From Polyangiaceae bacterium (GTDB lineage Bacteria > Myxococcota_A > Polyangia > Polyangiales > Polyangiaceae), in the NCBI GenBank assembly GCA_025936115.1, contig JAICTZ010000002.1:62001-126000 (forward strand): DNA of 64,000 bases, given 5' to 3'. Position numbers and translations under genes: made by a program. Shown one piece after another: positions 60,364-64,000 of this stretch. Position 1 is the first letter of the stretch. Each line of letters opens with the position of its first letter. The notes under the pieces are model-generated. The model was not told the DNA's origin. It saw nothing but the letters and a program-made list of their open reading frames with translations, and did not search any database.

Positions 60364-60786
60364 TTACGGAGAGTCCGGCAGCACCCAGCCGAACGACTTC
60401 AGCACCGCGCGAAACGTGCGTTCCTCGTCGAGGGCACGCTGGTAGTACGTGATGAAGCGCTCGGCGTCACCCCGCGTCGCCGCCTCGCTCGCTTGCTCGT
60501 AGCTCTCGAGCACGAGTAGCAGGTGCGGGTGCGCCAGCACGACCTCCTTCGGCACGGTCATCTCCTGGGCCGCAGCGAGTCGTGCCCGTGCCAAACGGTG
60601 AACGATCACGGCGAGCTCGCGGTCCGCGACCCGGGCGCGCAGGTAGTTCGCTTCGCGCGCCCCCCCCGCGAGGAGCACGGCCGCGCGGTTCAGGTACGTG
60701 CCCGCCCATGCAAGGCCGGTCCACAGCGCAACGCCGAAGGCCGACAGCGTCGCGAGCGCTCTCCGGCGCGTGAGCTCAGGCGCCAT
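60364..60786 (-). CDS. Small exported or anchored helical protein
   Basis: A 140-residue protein. The N-terminus T-R-R-R-A-L-A-T-L-S-A-F-G-V-A-L-W looks like a twin-arginine-type signal or a signal anchor. The rest is helical with H-P-H-L-L-L-V-L-E-S-Y-E and Y-Y-Q-R-A-L-D-E-E-R-T-F. No recognised family. It begins three bases after the RNase III stop, so it is the second gene of an rnc operon; its function is unknown to me. Confidence 0.68.
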   Translation of the reverse strand: MAPELTRRRALATLSAFGVALWTGLAWAGTYLNRAAVLLAGGAREANYLRARVADRELAVIVHRLARARLAAAQEMTVPKEVVLAHPHLLLVLESYEQASEAATRGDAERFITYYQRALDEERTFRAVLKSFGWVLPDSP

Positions 60787-60789
60787 GGC

Positions 60790-61524
60790 TCAGGGTTGCT
60801 CCGGGCGCGAACCACTCGGTACGGCAGGGTCGTCTTGTTTTCCGAGCGCATCGAGCGCGGCCCCGGCAGCCGCCTGCTCCGCGGCGCGCTTGGAGCGTCC
60901 CTCGCCCTCGCCGAGGCGCCGCCCGGCACCCGCCACGGAGACGCGAAAGCGTCGCTCGTGCGCCGGGCCCGTTGCCTCGAGGAGCTCGTACTGCGGCGCT
61001 GGTTGACCGAGGGCCTGGAGCCGCTCCTGGAGCTCGCTCTTGGCGTCTCGGAGGGCCGCCGGGCTCACGGTCGCGAGGCCGTAGCGAACGACGGCCGAGC
61101 TCAGACGGCGTGCGGCGTCGAGTCCGGCCTCGAGATACGCGGCCGCGATCAAGGCTTCGACCGCGTCGGCAAGCACGTTGGTGCTTTCGCGTAAACCGCC
61201 GCCCGCAGCGCCGCGCCCCACGCGCAGCACGCTCGTGAGGCCGACCTCGCGGCCCCAGGCCGCTAGGGCCTCGGCGTTGACGAGCTGGGCGCGCAGGCGC
61301 GTGAGCGCGCCTTCGTCGGCGTCGGGAAACGCCCGGTAGAGCTCTTCGCTCGCGCACAGCCCGAGCACCGCATCGCCCAGAAACTCGAGGCGCTGGTTGT
61401 GCGGCACGCCGCGGCGCTCGTTCGCGAGGCTCGGGTGCGTGAGCGCCTGCTCGAGCGCGGCGCCGTCGGGGGAGAGCGAAGCGAGGGCCGCTATTCGGCC
61501 GAGAACGTCGTCACTCGCGCTCAT
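60790..61524 (-). CDS. rnc: Ribonuclease III
   Basis: A 244-residue enzyme with the RNase III signature N-Q-R-L-E47-F-L-G-D51-A-V-L, and D120/E123 in L-A-D-A-V-E-A-L, giving all four acidic metal-binding residues. A double-stranded RNA-binding domain follows at about residues 160-230 (A-K-S-E-L-Q-E-R-L-Q, then G-R-S-K-R-A-A-E-Q-A-A-A). It processes rRNA and other structured RNA. I-A-A-A-Y-L-E replaces the common I-G-A-I-Y-L-D. Era and other usual neighbours are absent. Confidence 0.95.
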   Translation of the reverse strand: MSASDDVLGRIAALASLSPDGAALEQALTHPSLANERRGVPHNQRLEFLGDAVLGLCASEELYRAFPDADEGALTRLRAQLVNAEALAAWGREVGLTSVLRVGRGAAGGGLRESTNVLADAVEALIAAAYLEAGLDAARRLSSAVVRYGLATVSPAALRDAKSELQERLQALGQPAPQYELLEATGPAHERRFRVSVAGAGRRLGEGEGRSKRAAEQAAAGAALDALGKQDDPAVPSGSRPEQP

Positions 61525-61552
61525 CGTCGCCCGTCGACGGTATCATGGGCGG

Positions 61553-62197
61553 ATGGCGGCGCTCCTCGCGTGCCCGTTCTGCCGCACCCTGTATCGGCGC
61601 GGCGAGGGCACGCAGTGCAACGTTTGCGGTGTCACGCTCCTACCTTTCGAGCGGCTGCCGCCTTCCGCCGACGCTCTCGCTGAAGAACCGCTCGTTCCGG
61701 TGTTGCCGGAAGACGAGCAGCTACCGTGGACGTATTGGCGGCGGGGCCGGGGGCCGCTGCTCGCCTGTGCCGTGCTCGGCATCGCGTGCTTTTTCTTGCC
61801 GTGGGTGCGGATCGAGCTGCCGGAAACGGCGCTGCGGAGCGGCTTCGACCTCGCGCGAGGCCGCGCAGGTTGGCTCTGGGGCGGCGTCACGGGCTGGCTC
61901 GTGCTCCTCCCGCTCGTGCTCACGCGCCGGACCATTTACAAACTCCGCGGCATACGGCCGATCGCCGTCGCGTTCTCGGCCATGACGCTCGGTGAGGTCG
62001 CGCTGATGGCCGCGATGCCGCCGCGTGGTCGCTACGTGCCGGTCGAAATTCACTGGGCGTTCGGGTTCTACGCCTCCGCGCTCGTGAGTCTGCTCGCAGC
62101 GAGCGTCTCGGTCGTGCTCGGCGGCTCACTGCCACCGCTGCCGGACGCTCGCGCAACGGGTGCACGCTCGGAGCCGGACACCCGCACGTTGCACTAA
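61553..62197 (+). CDS. Zinc-ribbon membrane protein of unknown function
   Basis: A 214-residue product from ATG 61553. It begins with a small zinc ribbon: C7-P-F-C10 and C22-N-V-C25. After an acidic linker come about four membrane helices (for example L-A-C-A-V-L-G-I-A-C-F-F-L-P-W-V and L-V-S-L-L-A-A-S-V-S-V-V-L). The tail is Asp/Arg-rich. Zinc-ribbon-plus-membrane proteins of this type often sense or assist secretion, but nothing here tells which. The gene diverges from rnc with 28 bases between starts. Confidence 0.75.
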   Translation: MAALLACPFCRTLYRRGEGTQCNVCGVTLLPFERLPPSADALAEEPLVPVLPEDEQLPWTYWRRGRGPLLACAVLGIACFFLPWVRIELPETALRSGFDLARGRAGWLWGGVTGWLVLLPLVLTRRTIYKLRGIRPIAVAFSAMTLGEVALMAAMPPRGRYVPVEIHWAFGFYASALVSLLAASVSVVLGGSLPPLPDARATGARSEPDTRTLH

Positions 62198-62268
62198 GTG
62201 CGGGGCTCGGGGCGGCACGCGGGGACCGCGGCTCGCCAGTCGTGGACGCTCGTGGTACCCCTTCGGGC

Positions 62269-63132
62269 ATGCAGCGGGCGCGCCGCACCCCCGAGCCTGA
62301 GGCGCCGAAGCCTCAGGGCCATGCGGCGAAAGAACGCGCGAGGAAGAGCGATCCCGACGACGGCGCGCTCGATTGGGCCGACGTTCCCGCGGCGGTTCTG
62401 TGCGCATTCTGCGGCAAGCCCGATTGCAGCGGCTGTATCGCGGTCGACGAACCGACCAACGCGTCAGGCGTCGTCGCGATCGTGCCGTGGGAGCGCGCGG
62501 GGCTCGGCTGGGTCACGCGCCTGTGGGCAACGGCGCGGCTCGCGACGCTATCGCATCGCGAGCTCTTTGCCTCACTGCCCGAAGGCAGCGCGCGATCCGC
62601 TTTCGAATTCGCGCTGCTCTCCGAGCTCGTCTCCGCGTTCGGCGTGGCGCTCGGCGTGGGCGGCGCGCTCGCGCTCGTGCCCGACTTCGTGAACACGGCG
62701 CTCCACGACGCGGTCGTGCGCCAGGTGCTGCTCCGCGTCATTGCCTGGGGCGTGCCAGGGCTCGCGGCGCTGATGATCCTGTTGCACGCGCTGCACGGGT
62801 TGCTCGTCGACCGCGCCGCCGTGGCCGCCGGTTCGAAAAAGCGCGGGCGCGGCTTACGTTTCGGGCTCTACGCCTGCGGCTGGGATCTCGTGACGTTGCC
62901 GCTCGGGCTGCTCGTCGTCGCTGTCACCGAGGGACTCTCGACGACGAAGCGCGCGGCCGGGCTCGCCGTCTCGATCCCGTCTCAAGCCACGCGCGCGTAC
63001 CTCACGGGCGTCCACGCGCTCACGCCCGAGCGCGCGAAGAAAGCCGCCGGCCGCGCGAATGCTCAGACGGGCGTCGGGGCTCTCGTCCTACTCGCGCTCG
63101 TCACGGCGCTGCTCGCGCTCGTCATGCGCTGA
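62269..63132 (+). CDS. Membrane protein with N-terminal Cys cluster
   Basis: The product is 287 residues from ATG 62269. A basic, Pro-rich start is followed by C-A-F-C-G-K-P-D-C-S-G-C, a four-cysteine metal-type cluster at about residues 45-56. Four to five membrane helices occupy the rest (about 125-145, 160-185, 205-235 and 265-285). The membrane part has some resemblance to Yip1-type proteins, but I am not sure. It follows the zinc-ribbon membrane protein by about 70 bases and has the same layout, so the two may work together. Confidence 0.72.
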   Translation: MQRARRTPEPEAPKPQGHAAKERARKSDPDDGALDWADVPAAVLCAFCGKPDCSGCIAVDEPTNASGVVAIVPWERAGLGWVTRLWATARLATLSHRELFASLPEGSARSAFEFALLSELVSAFGVALGVGGALALVPDFVNTALHDAVVRQVLLRVIAWGVPGLAALMILLHALHGLLVDRAAVAAGSKKRGRGLRFGLYACGWDLVTLPLGLLVVAVTEGLSTTKRAAGLAVSIPSQATRAYLTGVHALTPERAKKAAGRANAQTGVGALVLLALVTALLALVMR

Positions 63133-63144
63133 GCGAGCAGCGGC

Positions 63145-64000
63145 TCAAAAAACCGCGCCGAGCTCGAACACGAAACTGAACTGCTTCTCTTCGCCGGCCA
63201 GGTATTCCTTGGCCGATTGTTGGTACTGAGCGTTTTCGGGCGGCACGAGATCCATGATCAGCTGACCGCCGACCATCACCATTTCGTAGCGATAATTCAC
63301 GCCCGCGAGCAGACGGTGCCGGCGCAGGCGCACGGGATCGAACACGCTGTTGTTGTTGAAGTCGTGGGCTTGGCCGCCGCGACACACGGGGCCGCCGTCG
63401 TAGACGGACTGGCCCGCGGAGTTCGTTCTGCTCGGGTCTGCGTTCCCGGGAACGGCGCTGCCCGAGTAGTTGCACGCCTGGATCGCGTCCGTAGCAGGCG
63501 TGAGATCGATGAGCCCCGAATCCCCCCAAATAAACAAATACTGGTAACCGAGCCACGGCGTGAGCACCGACTGACCGGCGATCGGAAACGGCTTCGAGAT
63601 TTGACCATCGAGCCCCATCGTCGTGAGCTGGAACTCGGACGTGCCCGTGATCGTACGCACGCCCGCCCCCACCGCCACGTCCGGGAGCACGCCGCCGACG
63701 CCGGTGCGAAAGCCTTCGAGGAGCGACATGCGCACGTCGGCCCCCCCGGAAACGATGCTGGATTGCGGCACGAAGCCGACGATCCCGGTGAGCTCCAAGC
63801 CGAAGCCGAAACCCTTGCGGAACTTGAGCGAGTAATTCTGGAGCAGCGAAGGCGGGGACTTATTAATGGTCGACGGCTGCCCGGTATTCGGATCGACCTC
63901 GCCCTGCGTGCCCGACTTCCAATAGTCTTTGTTGCCGCTGATGGTCGTGTAGTTCGCTTCGATCGAGAGATCGAAGCCGCCGTAGCCGGTCGTGCGCGCC
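63145..64000 (-). CDS. Outer-membrane beta-barrel protein (5' partial)
   Basis: The frame is open from the right edge of the window to the stop at 63145, so the N-terminus and signal are outside. The visible 284 residues alternate short hydrophobic strands and polar turns rich in Gly, Asn, Ser and Thr, as in outer-membrane barrels (for example Y-G-G-F-D-L-S-I-E-A-N-Y and W-L-G-Y-Q-Y-L-F-I-W). It ends in F-V-F-E-L-G-A-V-F with the typical terminal phenylalanine. Cysteines in a central loop (C-N-Y and C-R-G) may form a disulfide. Specific function unknown. Confidence 0.8.
   Translation of the reverse strand, partial: ARTTGYGGFDLSIEANYTTISGNKDYWKSGTQGEVDPNTGQPSTINKSPPSLLQNYSLKFRKGFGFGLELTGIVGFVPQSSIVSGGADVRMSLLEGFRTGVGGVLPDVAVGAGVRTITGTSEFQLTTMGLDGQISKPFPIAGQSVLTPWLGYQYLFIWGDSGLIDLTPATDAIQACNYSGSAVPGNADPSRTNSAGQSVYDGGPVCRGGQAHDFNNNSVFDPVRLRRHRLLAGVNYRYEMVMVGGQLIMDLVPPENAQYQQSAKEYLAGEEKQFSFVFELGAVF

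Overview
The window is about 64 kb of very GC-rich bacterial chromosome. It looks like a member of the Myxococcota, probably the Polyangia/Sorangiineae side. The signs are strong GC bias at third codon positions with long antisense open frames, a stand-alone CdnL/CarD regulator, a large eukaryotic-like Ser/Thr kinase, a von Willebrand lipoprotein, an AgmX/PglI-like lipoprotein, a Gly/Ser-rich lipoprotein with a Cys-rich tail, and many GTG/TTG starts. This assignment is inferred from gene content; there is no rRNA here to confirm it. I see no rRNA, tRNA, CRISPR array, prophage or insertion sequence. The gene set is mostly chromosomal housekeeping and envelope genes, plus many lineage-specific lipoproteins.

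Layout. 1-4.9 kb: the end of a PpiC-type peptidyl-prolyl isomerase coupled to an M16 peptidase, a terminator, a convergent XRE regulator, a lipoprotein, then a three-gene operon of unknown function that includes a protein built from 24-residue cysteine repeats. 5.0-10.1 kb: a complete envelope-constriction cluster in the order pal-tolQ-tolR-tolA-like-tolB, followed by a PurM-family enzyme. 10.1-15.8 kb: a PilZ/SCP2 pair, a TPR protein and mfd, whose stop codon lies inside an array of six hairpins. 15.8-25.7 kb: chorismate mutase, VWA lipoprotein, a large repeat surface protein with a PDZ end, YceI lipoprotein, a mini membrane protein, PhyH dioxygenase, acyl-CoA dehydrogenase, chorismate synthase and the Gly-rich lipoprotein. 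25.7-32.4 kb: a PstS-like lipoprotein, SDR, a gluzincin peptidase, a membrane protein, an epimerase and DNA polymerase IV.

32.4-41.3 kb is a phenylalanine/tyrosine catabolic region: phenylalanine hydroxylase on the minus strand, then fumarylacetoacetase, maleylacetoacetate isomerase, a membrane Ser/Thr kinase, 4-hydroxyphenylpyruvate dioxygenase, homogentisate dioxygenase and lumazine synthase on the plus strand. All ring-opening steps are present; only the tyrosine aminotransferase is missing. A thiolase at 45.9 kb could use the acetoacetate-derived product (inference). 41.3-51 kb: a HEAT-repeat protein coupled to a DHH-like protein whose motifs appear in permuted order, purC, thiolase, a 74-residue protein coupled to an orphan FliH/SctL-like stator protein and an M50 protease, then coaD coupled to a TPR/aspartyl-protease-like lipoprotein. 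51-57.5 kb: HNH nuclease, AgmX-like lipoprotein, an unknown 534-residue protein, a 38-residue Lys-rich histone-like peptide behind a near-consensus promoter, an OmpA-type lipoprotein, a Ppx/GppA phosphatase, and cdnL with its own promoter and a long leader. 57.5-64 kb: an orphan DNA methyltransferase, a second PpiC isomerase, RNase III, two zinc-ribbon membrane proteins and part of an outer-membrane protein.

The most unusual structures are the triloop-hairpin array after mfd with a related copy at 25.6 kb, the permuted DHH-like protein, the Cys-repeat protein, the kinase inside the tyrosine operon, and the orphan SctL/FliH unit.
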